The translations under genes were made by a program, and so were the position numbers. A stretch of DNA of 64,000 nt, from the NCBI GenBank assembly GCA_003118195.1, contig BEXV01000090.1:512183-576182 (forward strand), in the 5' to 3' direction. This DNA is from Hemicentrotus pulcherrimus (taxonomy: Eukaryota > Echinodermata > Echinoidea > Camarodonta > Strongylocentrotidae). This document shows, piece after piece, positions 46,001 to 61,000 of this stretch. The notes beneath the pieces were generated by a model that had not been told where the DNA came from, ran no database searches, and worked only from the letters and a program-made list of their open reading frames with translations. Within the stretch, counting starts at the first letter, position 1. The number at the start of each line of letters is the position of its first letter.

Positions 46001-49000
46001 CCCATTCATATGCAGTTCTGGATAGACACAAACAAATATGATGATTGACCACTTGGAAATTGACCACTTAGAAACTGTCTGCTCAGTTATATCTACAGGC
46101 ATGACATCTCACCAACATGGGCTGTCTTTACTAAACTATTTTCAACATACTTTTGTCTCTGTTTTATATACGAATTAACATATGAGATTACATAACATAG
46201 AGCATATAAAGCCTCATTCAAAAATATTCATGATGTGGTAAAAATAACAATAAAAAAAAAATGCATTGTGGTAAGCTTTATATTTGCTCCATCTTACAAC
46301 ACACAAATGAGTAAGCTCAAGGGCCTTTGTTGAATGCAACCAAAATTCCTCCCCCCCCCCCTTTGCTATTAACTTCATATAAAAACAGTTTCACTTTGGC
46401 GCAGTGTTGTGTATTTACTTCATATCTGAAAGAGCCCTTAGTGTGCCTTTATTTTTATCTCAATCTCATCCAACCCCCTTTTCTTCCTGACCGACAAAAA
46501 GAAGACCTGTCTACTCACTTTGCATTAGTTCCCACCCAATAGACAATGCCATTATCATCAAAGTCATGGGTGTGTCTGAATGTGATAGACTGTGCTTCCT
46601 TCAAACGATGTACAAATGTGAAGCTTGTTCGCTCATAGTCATACCACTGCTTGGCAACCTGTAACACATAAGGTACATTACAAGAGATATACACATACAG
46701 CTATTGTAGTCCATTACAACTGGGAGTTAGTTTATGCAGGAATTCCTAGTGCTACAGGTAGGTTGAAGTTGAAACTTTTCAACTTTTTGTTTTTGGTCAT
46801 GAGAAAATTTCATATTTATACATTAACAAATACATACAAAATGTCTGGAGAGTCCAAGCTATGTTTATCGTTTATATAACCTGTATGTTCTTGAATTTAA
46901 ACTGACTATCCCACACATCATTTCTATCTATATACATTTCCATTCATTCATCCATCCATTTATCTTTCCATCTATCAATTTACCTTTTAATTCACCAACT
47001 TATGATTCCATCTCTTAAGCTGAAACAATTTTAAAACATAACTTAATCATATGTTCACAAGTCCCATCCTATTTTTCCCCATAAATTTCCAATGGTATCA
47101 AGGTTAAACTGTCCACCCTCCTTCACTTTACGTCATGTAGACACAACAATCCCACTCATACCATTTTGAGTAAGTATCTCTCTAGACTGGCCACAGTAGT
47201 AAGAGGTTCCATCTTCAATGTTCTCCCAGTTCTGTCAATGAGGGCGGTCTCTCCTGTTGCTCTCTCCAATCTAAACCTCAGCCTCCGTGTAAGAACCTGA
47301 TTTGGAACAAAGTAAACTGAACTTGTTAATCTTCACAAATATATATAAATATCCTGGCAAACTTGAACTAGTCGAAAACAAAGGAATTTACAAGATAGTC
47401 AATAGAATCATCTATCTGTTCTAAACATTAGAAGATTCAGCTAAACTGATCAATACAAGCTATCATGTGTTTACTAATTATTATTTTGTCCTTCTACCAT
47501 AAGATTAATTTCAGTGTGATTGAAGAGGTTTCGCTCACCTGAAGACCATAGCTAGAACCAGCAGAGTCATAAATGAAGAGAGGAAGCCTCTCAATGGATT
47601 CCAGAACAGCTACCAGCTTACGTACAAGCATCACGGAAGGAGAAACACCACTGCAACAACAAAACGGACAAATACATCAGATTACATATATGTATAATAG
47701 GCACAATTCTCACTTTTCAATTTGGAGGGTATCAGGGCATTTGTGGAAATAGACTACCAAGTATGATAGTTTGGCACTAAGTCTTCTTGTAATAGTAATC
47801 AAATATGGTAGTAAAATGATCTAGCTTTCTATTTATCATTGTAAGCATTTACAAAACACTCTGGACTTTCATGATATAAAAANNNNNNNNNNNNNNNNNN
47901 NNNNNNNNNNNNNNNNNNNNNNNNNNNNNNNNNNNNNNNNNNNNNNNNNNNNNNNGGGGGGAGGTTGTCATGATTTCATATGCATTTTCATGACCAAAAT
48001 GTGTGCTTGCCATTCCTCCATGTTTTCAAAGTTCTAAACCAGAGGGGAATATTTTGTTCCACTTACCCATCTTCATCATTGTTATCTCTGAAGGATGATT
48101 TGAAGAGAGCCACTCTCTCCTTGATGTAGCGGTCGTGCAGAGCCACATGATCATAGCCCTAAACAAAGGAGATTCATGGGGAAATCAACTTACAAATCAA
48201 TTCCATTGGTAACAAAGATATGATCCAAACTTAAAAATATGTTACATGGCAGATATGATCATTGATACAGTACCACCAATGTCATAATCATAAAGTTCAT
48301 TAGCCATAGCGTAGTTATGATCAAAATCCTTGTCCACCGCTAAACTCTTGATATCCATTAATATTACTACAGTCACACCTGCTTTAGTGACCACCTGTCT
48401 ACAACAAGCACATTTTTTGTTTCCCTTGAAAATGGTTTCACATTGAAACATGTACTAAAGGAACCTGTCTACAAAGACCACTTTTTGTGTTTCCCTTGGG
48501 CGGTTTGAATGTATCATGTAATTCTCTTTCTGTACTTGGCATTAAATTCATTATATGATAATTCTAGTCATCAAAACCAATTCTGTCCCAATCTCAGTAA
48601 GCAAACTCTACCATAGAATTGTGAACACAAACTGAAATAATTTTTTATTTCTATTTGATTTTTGTCTTATGCATTTCTAGTAAGGCCATTAGCTACAATA
48701 GTCTGGTATACTTTAATTGTAGATGTGGTCGTTAACATATGGGACTAAATAACTTGGACTTGCCCTCCTATCTCCCATTGGAATGTGTATGTTTCACATT
48801 AAGAAAACATACAAATGATTAAATGCTTACATCACTGAGGCAGTAGAGTAGAGCCTGCACCAGGCCACTGCTGTGTAGCTCATATGCTGAGATGTTATTC
48901 TCCTCTCGTAGGAGACAGGTTAGAGTCTCGAGGGCGCCCTTCATCTCCTCCATCCATCCTTGCTCATCATCAATGCCCTACATGTTAAACATACACAAAG

Positions 49001-52000
49001 TAGAATCAAACTATGCACTTGTATTGTACAATAGGTCAATGTTTCTTTAGTTATTGATATCTATTCAGCCTTTTTCTCCAAAGTGAGCAGAATGCTTCAG
49101 TATGATATCCATCTATGTGATTTGAATATTGAATTACATGTAGAAAAATCAACTTCCAATTTCCTTTACATAAAATGGGGAAACATTTACTCATCTTAAA
49201 AATAAACTCTCTTCCTGGACATGTCTCATACAACAGCTTTCTTTTGCTTCCTGGTTACATTCTTTGTCTTTGAGATCTTCCTACTTAAAAGAGACTTCTA
49301 TTCACTTAATTGAATGAATCGATGATCTACATATGGCTTTTAATCTGGCTTAACCATTTCCTGTATGTCATGAACATTAATTTCCTATTGACATACAATG
49401 ATAGCTTTCCACCAGGAAGCACACAGTCTTTTGTGCTTAGTCATCTTTTGATTTCATGTTCAATGGAATGTACCTGTATTTTTATACAGATAGTACCCTG
49501 TACCCTTGACTGTCTTGAAGACCTGTGGATTTGACTGAATGGGTAACTGAACTGAGTAAGATGACCTGACACCTATTGTGACTTGGATGTGACCTGCAAC
49601 AATAGAGCATTATAATTAAGATAAAGTACCCACACCCCCCTCTTCTGAACAAACAACCAATGACCAATGTTGTGCTTTGTCTTGTGCTTCATGATTTATG
49701 AAGGTTTTCCTGGAACAGCACACCATGTACCTGCATTATTATTCACATATCACCCTGTACTTGTTACTATCTTATAATAAAGTTGATTGATTACCTTGAT
49801 GGGGTCATTGTAGAGATCACATGCAGCCTCTAGCTGCATCACAATGGAGTTGAGTTTGGCTACGACGTCTCTGGGATGAGACTCTGCAACCTTGAAGTAA
49901 CCTTCATACAGCTCACGAGCAAGTGTCTTCACCTGAAAACAAAAGGATTTTAAAAAGATAAATTGCTTTCACTAATGCCATCAAGAATTCAATGATTATT
50001 CTTTCTGTCAAAATATAGTGATTATCAGCATTGTTTGTCAAATACTAATTTGCATTCCCACTGAAGTACATAGATTAGTTCTTGCTATCAATTTTACGAT
50101 TCAAGATGATTAAATGGGCTTAACTTTTATCATTTATGACGCTGCATTTCTCTAAAGGCACATTTATTGATGTGCACAAACAGGTAAACAGATTTGCAAT
50201 ACGATTACATTATGCACTGTAAAAGCTTTAGGTAATAATCATTTTCTTATCTTAGCAACATATAATGCTACTTTTCTAAAGAATATTTGCAGTAGAATTT
50301 TATAAGGAATATAAATTTCATCAAAAGCTATTCAGTTTTGAGTCAAACCTACCTTTTGCTGGACCTGTTCCAGTTTAGATCTAAACCTCCTTCCTCTCTT
50401 TCCAGTCCAACCAGTAGAAAACTCTGGACCTAGTGAGGTCTCTGCGATGAAAGAGTGCTTAGTCCCACGATTTGACTCAAAGATAAATCCAGCTAGGTCT
50501 TCCCTCAGGACTGTAGCTTGTTGCTGTAAAATGAACAAAACATTATAGAATATAAATAGAAGGACTACGACTATGGGTTAGGCCTACGACTTACAAGGAT
50601 TTTTATTAACAACTACCATCTTAATTGAAACATCTAATAAGTACAAATAGCAATAAATGTAATTTACCTTTTCTTTGAAATAAGTGATCCCTAAATTTAA
50701 TTTGGTAGATATCAACACACTTCAGTGTGAAGAAGCCTCATTACAAATGATGAGAAAGTGACAGAATAAAAAACAACTAATTTTGTATAACCATTATACT
50801 TCTAATACATATAAAGCATACTTTCCAAAGCATCAAATCAAAGATGTTTTTAGAAGAGTTAGTTTTTATAAATTTATGGGTGGTACTGAGAGCACATAAC
50901 AACACCTACCAAATCAAAGATTTCAAATACATAAATATAGTTCTCTATTTTATGGTTGGGTTGAGAACAATATCAAAGGAGAAATCAAAACAAGACCTAA
51001 CTACATGAGGTTTGCTACTTTTTTCAAACTGACCTGTTGTCCATCTGAGTTGTGAATGACCAGTTCACCTTCTTTCTTGCACTGTAGTGTCCAGTTACCC
51101 ACCACCAGCTTGGTAGGACCAGGTATGGAGAGGATAGGCTGGGTCTGGATAGCAGGCATTACTTGACTCCTAGCACGCTGTAACTTCTCAAGGAACTCAC
51201 TACGGCTCTCTGGGTAAAACAAAGAGGAAAGACGAGGATGTCAAATGATGCATCACAGTTAGATGGTGAAAAAAAATATACCAAAACAGTGCTAATCGGT
51301 CAGAGTGGAAAAGGGGAAAGAAAGGCGTCAGAGATAGATGATGTGCTGCTGCCAATATAGCACCTCTAGCTGTGTCTAATTAGGCCTTAGGCCTTAGGCT
51401 TGAGTGTCAATTCCTTGAGCTCTGGCCACATATAAAATTATTGCTTTTCTTGATACTCTATAGAATGAAATAGAATATTGAAGTGCTTGGGGTACATGGC
51501 ATAGTCATGCGTTGCCTTCAAACATAACAACCCATCAGTTAAACATCATTTAGGAATTGTATTACACTTTCTCGTGTGTAGTTAACATGACATCTCACCT
51601 GAGCTATCGGAGCCTCCCTCAGGGCTACCACTGGAGTACATGGTTGCCAATTTGCCATCCAGGATAAACCGGAACCAGCCATTACTTCCATTGGAGAGTT
51701 CCAACGCAGCAGCATCGCTCCAGATATAGAGACAATCCCTACCCCGGGCTAAGCACCAATCTTTCCAGCTGTAAGGTCGACCTGCTACAACCTCCTTAGA
51801 GTCATCCATCCTCTGTTGCTGGGGTTGCTGCTGTACCTGCGGTTGTTGATGTTGCTGTTGTTGTTGTTGCATATGTTGATGGTGTTGTTGCTGCTGCAGT
51901 TGGTGGTGTTGATCATCAGGGATCTCCTGAAAATACATCAGCATAATTCAAGGTTAAGACATACAGTACACAGCCATGCATTAGACTTCCATTAAGTGTT

Positions 52001-55000
52001 ATCTACTGCATGAATATATTTCAACAAGATAAAATTCTCATGAGAAACTAATCCAGGTCCTTGAGACCCACAATACCATTCAGCTGATTGATAGTTCAAT
52101 GAAACTCAAGTGGAGCGCATCTTGGGAGTCTCATGTTGTGATGGATGCACGTATTATGTAAGAAGCCAGTATCATCATAATCATTTTTATTATCATTATT
52201 GCAATTATCTTGATCATCATCATTAAGATTCTTATTTCAACTATTCTTCTTTTTTTTAAATAAAAAACAAAACAATTAAATCATAATTTGACTCACCCTT
52301 TTGACTTGAGCAGTGGCCCCTTCTTCCTCCCTGTCCTCATCTAGAGGTCCAACCAGTGAGGACACCTTGCTAAACACACCTAGTCTGGCAAAATGGTCCA
52401 GGAACAGATCCTGGCCCTTGTACATCAGGTCTTGAATGATCTGGAGGGCTGTCAGGTGACCCTCGTCATCATCCTGGCAAGTGAATGAAATTGTGTCATC
52501 TTTGACTTTCAAGTACACTGTTATGATTGTCATTGTTTCTATTATTACCAATACCAAAAAGAGGTGTAGCTCAGTAGATGAAGCGACTTAAATGAAGTGA
52601 CCGTTGTTGAATACTAAGTCAGCAGACTAGAGCCATTGATAGGAATGAATGCTTACCTATGTGGTCACTAATACAGGAGTTAAGGAACATATTTACATGA
52701 ATATGCCTGCTTTACTAGCACCCAGGTCAAATATACAAAAATCCATTATCTCACCTTAAATCAATAACAATGTAATCATAAAATATTACACAGATTACAT
52801 GGTACATTTTTATCAATATTTGACAAATTAGTATAATTTATTTATCATTTCTAATGTTTACAATAATTGTTACAATTATCTTCACAATCATTTTTACCAT
52901 CATCATCATCATCATCATCATCACTCTGTAATATCAATGATGTTTACCTCATGATCTAGGACTGCTGCTAGTACTTCAACCAAGACAGGTGTGAAGCCTA
53001 ATAGATCTCCTGAGCAGATCTCACATAGAAGCCTGGACGGTGCATAGTGGATCATCTTACGTATAAGAGCTAGTGTAGCTTTCCTGTAGAGCAATCAGAT
53101 GAAATGTCATATATCTCCTTTTATCATATATAAGCCAAGGCAATATTTTGAAATAATAATATTCTTTGAAAAAATGTTGATGGTTGGGGGTGGGGGGTAT
53201 GCATTTATTGATACATTTTCTCCCCATTACAACTTACATACATTTAAGAATTGATTTAATCATTAGGAATTACATATAGCTGTATTTGGAGTTCATTATA
53301 AGATCTATCTGCACTCAAGTTGAGGCTGTAGATCTTTTGCACGAAGCAGTTACGCTGATTGCAAAAGATACACACAGCATCAACGAGGGCGGATAGATCA
53401 TATAATGAACGAATGAAAACATGCATCATTTGTTTCGTGATAGTATATGGCTGACAAATAAATGTCAAGTTTATTTAGGCTTAATTTAGTGCCCACACAT
53501 AGCTATAGCAAGCGCACTTACCTCTATAACAATTTACGCATAGTGCTGTGCAAGAATATGCCCGTGCACATGCAGTATTAAGCACTCTCACCTCTACGCG
53601 CACTACTGCGCACTGAAAAAGCGTGCAATAGGACTGGAAAATATTGCAGGCTTTTTCATGAAACAGCGTGCAATAGGCTCAGTAGATGAATCACACGTAA
53701 CTGCGCATGACCAATCATTTGATTAGGATCTGGGAGTGAGTTGTATAATACAAACTATCACTTTTGTTTAGCTGATGTTAATAGAGTCAGCACATGAAGT
53801 TGTACAAATCTTTCCTAAAGAATAGATTTCTTCTTCTTTACAATCTTTATAAATAATAAATATCCTATCTATAAAAATTGAGAAAAATTGAGAAAGATAT
53901 CATGTAGTCATTTAGTAGAAATGTTAGAATACATACTGAATGTGCAAAATAATGCTTATATTGTTTAATTGGAAAGGAAACAAACGAGGTCATGTAATAT
54001 CCATCAATTTAACAGGTTTTAACAATCCACACAAAGTGCAGAAAAAATAGATTCTAGGTTAAAGCGATATATACACATGGTCATTAATATTGAACTTTAT
54101 GTTCCAATGCAATTCCAATGTCAATCATCTGTGAGATGGAATGCTATGTCTGATGGAATGCCAATCATACAATCAGCAGCGTAGTGAATAGGATACAATC
54201 ACAATGGATGACCTTGAGTATAATGTCCCACCTATGATCCTGTGTCAACAAGCATTTACTGCTGTCTAAATGATCTGTTTTGATAGGAAGCACATCCATG
54301 TGTATGGTGACTGTGCTTCCTCTGTCTGTGATCTCAATCATTACAACTTGAAAGCTTGCCAATTATGAAACACATGCTGCAAAGAGCAATCCAAACCAGT
54401 ATTGCACTCACTTGGCAGTATATTTGTCTACCATTTCTTCTTTTAGAAACAGCTGGGGTTTCAGTCTAGAGGTACGGATGACTTAAGCAAATACATGCTT
54501 ATCATATAACTAGGAAGCAGAACTAAAATGTATGAAATAACCTTGAAAAGGTAATATTTAAAGAAAAGAAAAAAACTTTTAAGACTGTCATTGAAATATT
54601 TTCAAAATTTTATTACAAAGCTCATACACCATGTTTGTGATGTTCGTCATCATTGTTGCTGCAAAATACTGAATATTCAAAATTAAATACAGAAACAAAG
54701 AAAGAAACAACCAAGAATCCTCTGACACCAAATAAAATAGTCAAACATGAAGAAGGGAAGCTAGAAACATGAATGATATGAACTATGACTACAAGAACAC
54801 ACACAGATACAGAAAAGGAGAGGGAGAGGGGGAAAGAGAGAGAGAGAGAAAAAAAAAAGAGGGGGAGGGGGTCAGAGTACCTGGACAATGTGAATACTAA
54901 CCTGACTGAAGGCATCATGGTGTTGTTGTAGACTTGAGCAAAGATAGGCAGCATTTTCCTGAGGTAGACAGGAGCCATCTCAGGGTCTCCCTTGGGTTCC

Positions 55001-58000
55001 CTGTCCCCATCCTCTGGTTTGATTTCCTCTGGGCTGGTGATGGTAGACTCTGTGGCGGATGATACAGGCACCATCCATTCACCTTGGAAGGGTAGGGTAG
55101 GGTACACAACAAAGAAGAAAATGGTCACCGATTAGGCATTGTTTTCTATATAGAGGGAGAAAGTAGCTACAAGTAGGACAGTGTGGCTTTAAAAGGAGAA
55201 AAAATATACAAGATTTTAAAAAGAAATTATTACTGATGAGACTTACCTGGAGATTGTAGAATCTGCATGACCTCACGATGACCTTCATCATTTCTTTCCC
55301 TAGCCTTGTCCAAAGGAGTTTTACCATCTTCATCCCTTAGATCAGGATTAGCACCATGACGAAGCAGGGTCTAATTTATGAAAATTGATAAGTGAGTAGA
55401 AATGAGTTCCTATCTGTTTCTGGTTTTGACAAGACAAACGTTTACTGCACCATAAGTTTGGATTTGATTTTACATAACGGGTAGCCTGAAATGAAAATGT
55501 TTTGAAAATTGATGAGGATTGCAATCTCAACAGTGTTAGTGAAATTAACTAATGTAAAGACATCAATATTCTTCAATCTTGATTTATATTTATTATATTA
55601 TTAGTCTATTTGCTCTTAAAATCAACAAACTTCATAACCATTTTCCCATTTACGGTGATTGATTAATTATATTTTCTTTAATAAAAAATTGTTTTGTAAA
55701 AAATTCTTATTGATCAACATAGGTACACTAACTTCATGACAAACAATGATTAAAGTGATCACAGTGTACACACAAAAAGTTATCCTCGCAAATTTGCAAA
55801 GTAAATCTGTTTATGTATTTCCACAGGATTGAGATGAAACAAAATGGAAATGTCAATTCTGTAGTGAACAGGATTCAGGACATGATTTCATGCTTGTTCA
55901 ACAACCAATGATCATTGCAAGGGGGGGTGGTCTGATTCATAGAAGAGCACTCACATGTACCCCACATGAGTGAAACTAATCACATATCCTGTTGCTCATT
56001 CCAAATTCAAATAAAATGTGAATAACGTATGACATTGAGTAAGAATGACATCTAACTCTGAACAAAGGGAAAGCGAGTCATGCACATATATTTATACATG
56101 TATATATCTCTATCAAATAAAAGTTGACAGATATAAAGAAAACATGTAAGAGACAGACTTTAATACTGAACTAAGGCTTTAAAGGTGGAAAATGGAGATA
56201 TTCATTATGAAAGAAGGAATGAAAACGACAGATAGCATGAAATGGGAAAACATAAGAAACGAATACATTTGTATAAGATATTCAAAACATACTAAAACAC
56301 ATTATTTAAGAATTCATGGTCTAAAATGGACATGATTTTACATACCTTGGCTACTTGAGGTCTGCCAAAGCATGCAGCATAGTGGAGAGAAGATGACCTT
56401 TGACCTCTGTTAACATCAGCTCCTCTTTCACACAGAAACTCAACCTGTGGGGAGATTATGATTCAAAATCACTTAAAACACTACAACATTTATTTTAGAA
56501 ACAAATACAATATCCATTAAAATGAAAATTAAAGTACAAAGCCATGTATTATTCCACTTGCTACATATGAATGGAGTCAATTATATATTCTAATCCAGAA
56601 ATTTAAATACTGATTGATTTTTTACTGAATGTAACATAAATACATGTAGTGGAAGAATAAAAATAATGTGAAATGTGGATGAATGTATTCATAAACACAC
56701 CAATAGCCTCAAAAACCACATGATTAAAATTTGTTTCATTTTTCTCTCATAACATGACAATATCTATCAGCTGACTATGACTATTATTAGAAGAACTAAA
56801 CTCACCATTTCCTGAGTTCCAAAGGCTGAAGCCCAGTTAAGCAATGTCTGGCCAACATCATCCATGTAGTTTACCTCAACTAATGGGTTGCAAGAAAAGA
56901 ACAACAAAATACAAAATCAACATTTTTCTTAATTTTGTTTTCTCTTGGCTCTCTTTCATTTAAATGTTAACATACAAAACACCTTGATAAGACTTTTGAT
57001 TACTTGTTGAGGTAAACTGAAAAAAAAATGTAAAGTTGGGACTTTACAGTCATCTTCAGGAAAATCCCCCCCCCCCTCAAAGAAAAGCATAAAATAATGA
57101 TAGAAAATATAACATTACACGTTCAAAACTTAACAACCAAATAACATCATTACACAATTAATTTTTATCAACATATTAAAACAAAAAATCATTCAAAGTA
57201 CATATATTGCATTATTTCATAGCTTCTAGTTCATTTCATTGCCCACCAAAAATTCAAGATTTGATATGTGATTTCTTTGTGCTTTCTCTGTGCTTTCTCT
57301 GAAATATAAAAAGAAGATGTTTGAAATGAAAATACATAAAAGCGAGAGACAGTCTCATCATCTCTTACCTCCTGTATCTATAGCATCGATGAGAGCATCG
57401 GTATCCTTGCTACGGATACAGTCAATGAGATGACGATGGGTGCGTTCTCCAGCGCTGTCAAGGCGACGTAGACCAGTAGTACTGCTACGAAGCCTAGGGG
57501 CAATGCTGGACTTGGGGAGGGCCTTACGTCCCTCAAACAGAAGCACAAGAAGGAGGTCTACCAGACGCATGGTGTCAAGGACACATCTGTAAGGTGAGAA
57601 GGTGGGAAATTTATAAGATACCAGCTCTCCAGCACACCTTATGCAATTACAGCACACACAACAAAATGCAATGAAATCAGACTTTTCTAAACACTAAATA
57701 TTTGATGAACATATTCATGCTACATACCTTTCATCACCCATGAGAGCCTTTTCTATTGATGCAGGGAGGTCTGATCGCAATAAATCCTGAAATGAAACAT
57801 TTTAGAAATTTGTATTATCAAGTTTTGAACTAACTCCTGGTTCATAACAATAATCATGTGTAATCATTCTTTAGCATGAGATTAAAAACTCTGTAAAAAT
57901 ACAACTTTAAAGTCTACCATGACTTATCAGAATGTGTATTTAGAAACTCTTTCACAATAAGCAATATTGTGGAACTGATAGCAATGTTCATCTCGCACAA

Positions 58001-61000
58001 TAAATGAACTGTTTTGCCCAACAAGTACAATTTTTCTTCAAGCAGAAATACATGTATACATACATTGTGTTTTGATATGACACATTATTGTAATATCTTT
58101 CAAACTGATACAATTAACTATTAGGTATAAATGAATTCCAAGAAGCCTATATTTACATGAGTAACGGTCGGTGAACCTCTACATAGAGTTGATAGTAGAC
58201 TGATAACAGTAGAGATGTTAGGGTTGCTCTTGGAGTCTGGTGTCGCCCCTGCTGCTGGCCGAGGGGTGCTGGATTGGGTGGTGGTGGTGGTAAAGGAGGC
58301 AGGTTGGCCACAATTGGCCAGACGTTCTAGGAGCTCATTGGTCAGTCCATGACGGGCAAGAGGGGCAGGGTCTACCCCACGCCTTGTGAAGCGATCAGCG
58401 AGGGATGCAAAGCAGCGTAGGGCTCCATCAGCAACCTGAAATGTATTTTTTTTTGGGGGGGGGCGAAGAAATGAAACAATGAAACACATAAATACTGCAA
58501 ATACTGTGGGAAACCAACATCCCTCAGAAAACATTGTTTACAACTTGACACTAGAGTACATGAACTTTTACATAGACCTTCCTCTGTGAATACAAGATTA
58601 AGTAGAAAATAACTTAACTATGGGAAATTAAATTGAGACTGCTTTAAGGAAAAGAAATTTAATTAATTTCAAACACAGCAAACTTTTTTGATCTTAGATA
58701 AGCTCAATTTGTCATTGTCTAACGTTTATGAAACATAATGAATTCAAATGATTACTGATTTATAAAATGTTACAAGGTTTACAACTTTACATGTACACAT
58801 GTACATTGTACATGTAGCCCCAGTGACTTTGCCATCAATTCTGGGCTACTTCCATACAATTAACAATAACTATGAGTAAGAAAAGCACCTAAACTATTTT
58901 TGTTTGTACTGCAGAAACCTCCCTGTTAAAACTACTAAGGCTACCACAAGCATTTATATGTGCATTTCACATGGTATGGTATAGTTAGAATTGTACAGTG
59001 GGTAAAAACTGATAAACAAATAAAATGACAAGAAAAATACATTATATATTTTCCCTTTCAAGGTGAAACTATAATGAAACGGCATTGTTTACAGGGAAAG
59101 GTGATTGATGTTCACTAGGCTAATGTGAAATAGGGCTCAAAGAGCCAAAATAGCAGGTTTTCTGGGTGACACACCACATGGTATATCAATCAATCAACAT
59201 CACAGCTACTTAATACATGCAATAACAACAGCCAAGCATAGCCTGGGCTGACTGCTCATGATTCAAGTATATCATCGTATTTAGGGTTATATTCAGACTG
59301 TCATTTGATTGAATGTGCAGTACGTGTAGCCTTGTTTTATTGATTCTTTTCTATCGAATAAGATCATTTGATTTACTTTTGAATGTTTTAATTGTCTCAA
59401 GATTTCTAAAGGTGGCATTTCAATTGTTCATATATTTTCATGTAATATACCTTAACATGTAGATCATTTAAACTTTTCAGACAAAATATATTGAGCTTTA
59501 ACTGTTCAGGTGATGTCAAAGGCTAATTTTGTAGTGAAGGTAAATGATATCCCTTTTTTTATATTTTTTAATACAAACAAATGTTAGTAATAATTCTTGC
59601 ACAATTAAAAACAATATAAAAACATGTTTTTAAAGCCTTGGTAGGTTTCTTGATGCAAGGGAGTGGCTAGAAGCTTATTTCAGTAAGGGCAATCTTCTAC
59701 AATAAGATGAAAGATACCATACATCAATTAACCATTACATTTGTACATGTAATCGTGTCAAATCTTTGGAAATAAAGAAGCCATCCAGTAAAACGGAAGC
59801 TATAGACTGCAACTACCTCTGTGTAGCATAGCCCTTTAATAGGTCATGTCAGTCAAACATTGGGAGTAAAGGGTTGGGTCGGAACTGTGCAGCGTGCGCA
59901 CCGTATTTCAGAAGGACCTTCTCGTACTCCAAGACTACTGTACGCAGTCATTCTAGAATATGCTACAACTTCCTGTCATCGTATGAGACCATATACATGT
60001 ACATTACTAAGTTTTACCATTCATAAACAATAATTCTTTTATTTTCATATACCTACTTGACAGGTACAGTATGTAAGGTTTCTTGCTTATGAAATGAAAG
60101 CTCACTTGCAAAAAGGATCCAATATCGTCTCATAAATCCATGCTCCTACATTTTGTATTATGCCCACAAGAGTAACTTGCATTAAAGGTACTACAGTGTA
60201 TGTCCCTTTTGCAGCAAACCTCAAATGCTGTAGAACTTTGCAGGAATTATGAATATGTCATGTACAGTGTATGTCCTATCTGTGAAATTTAAACGTTAGC
60301 AGTGTCCTCATATTCAAATTATGCAAGGAAACCCGTTTACTTGCTAGACTTCACTGTCAGACACTATTGAGTGACTGACTGGCTTTTTTCTTCTTTGGTA
60401 ATAACATACATGTACAGGTACATGAAAAGAGTTGTGAAGGGTACATGAGCATTAATTTGTCTACATCAATAATCCACTTCATGTGACGGCCATAGATAAA
60501 ACTGATTTAATATTTGCGCAGCATAAAATGTATGATCATCCGGTATTGTCTGAAAATCAAGACTTTTACTTTTGGGCTCTATAGCCCTAAAGTCGATTTG
60601 ACAACTAATAGTCGTTATTTTCCCACTTGAAGACATTTTCAAGTCCCACCTTTTTAGGGAAGTTCTAAATTAGTATTATCTTTCAAATGCAGTTGGAATT
60701 TAACTTAATAAATATCATGTATACAAAGTCTGAAAAAGCTACATACATGTAAAGAAAGCATTATTATCATATGTGTATACATTTTATGTTGAATAACATA
60801 CATGTACACTGTACATTGTAGGTATTTACATCCACTTTGTAACATTTTTAATTACATTTTTAAGTAAAAGTATAATACTAAATACCTAACAATTGTAGGT
60901 TATCGCCTACATGTACTATACATGTGGGTTTAAAAAATATGCAATGACAAATCAGGTCAAATATTCAATATTGCTACCATATTCTTTATGATCTCTTTCT

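Noticed and set aside
52557..52625. Functional tRNA gene
   Set aside because: Only the A-box-like half is convincing; no paired acceptor stem and a very poor B box.
54622..54901. Extension of HECTD1 exon H open frame into Phe/Ser/Leu-rich sequence
   Set aside because: Lies past a good donor and reads through a GA microsatellite; exon I completes the split codon instead.
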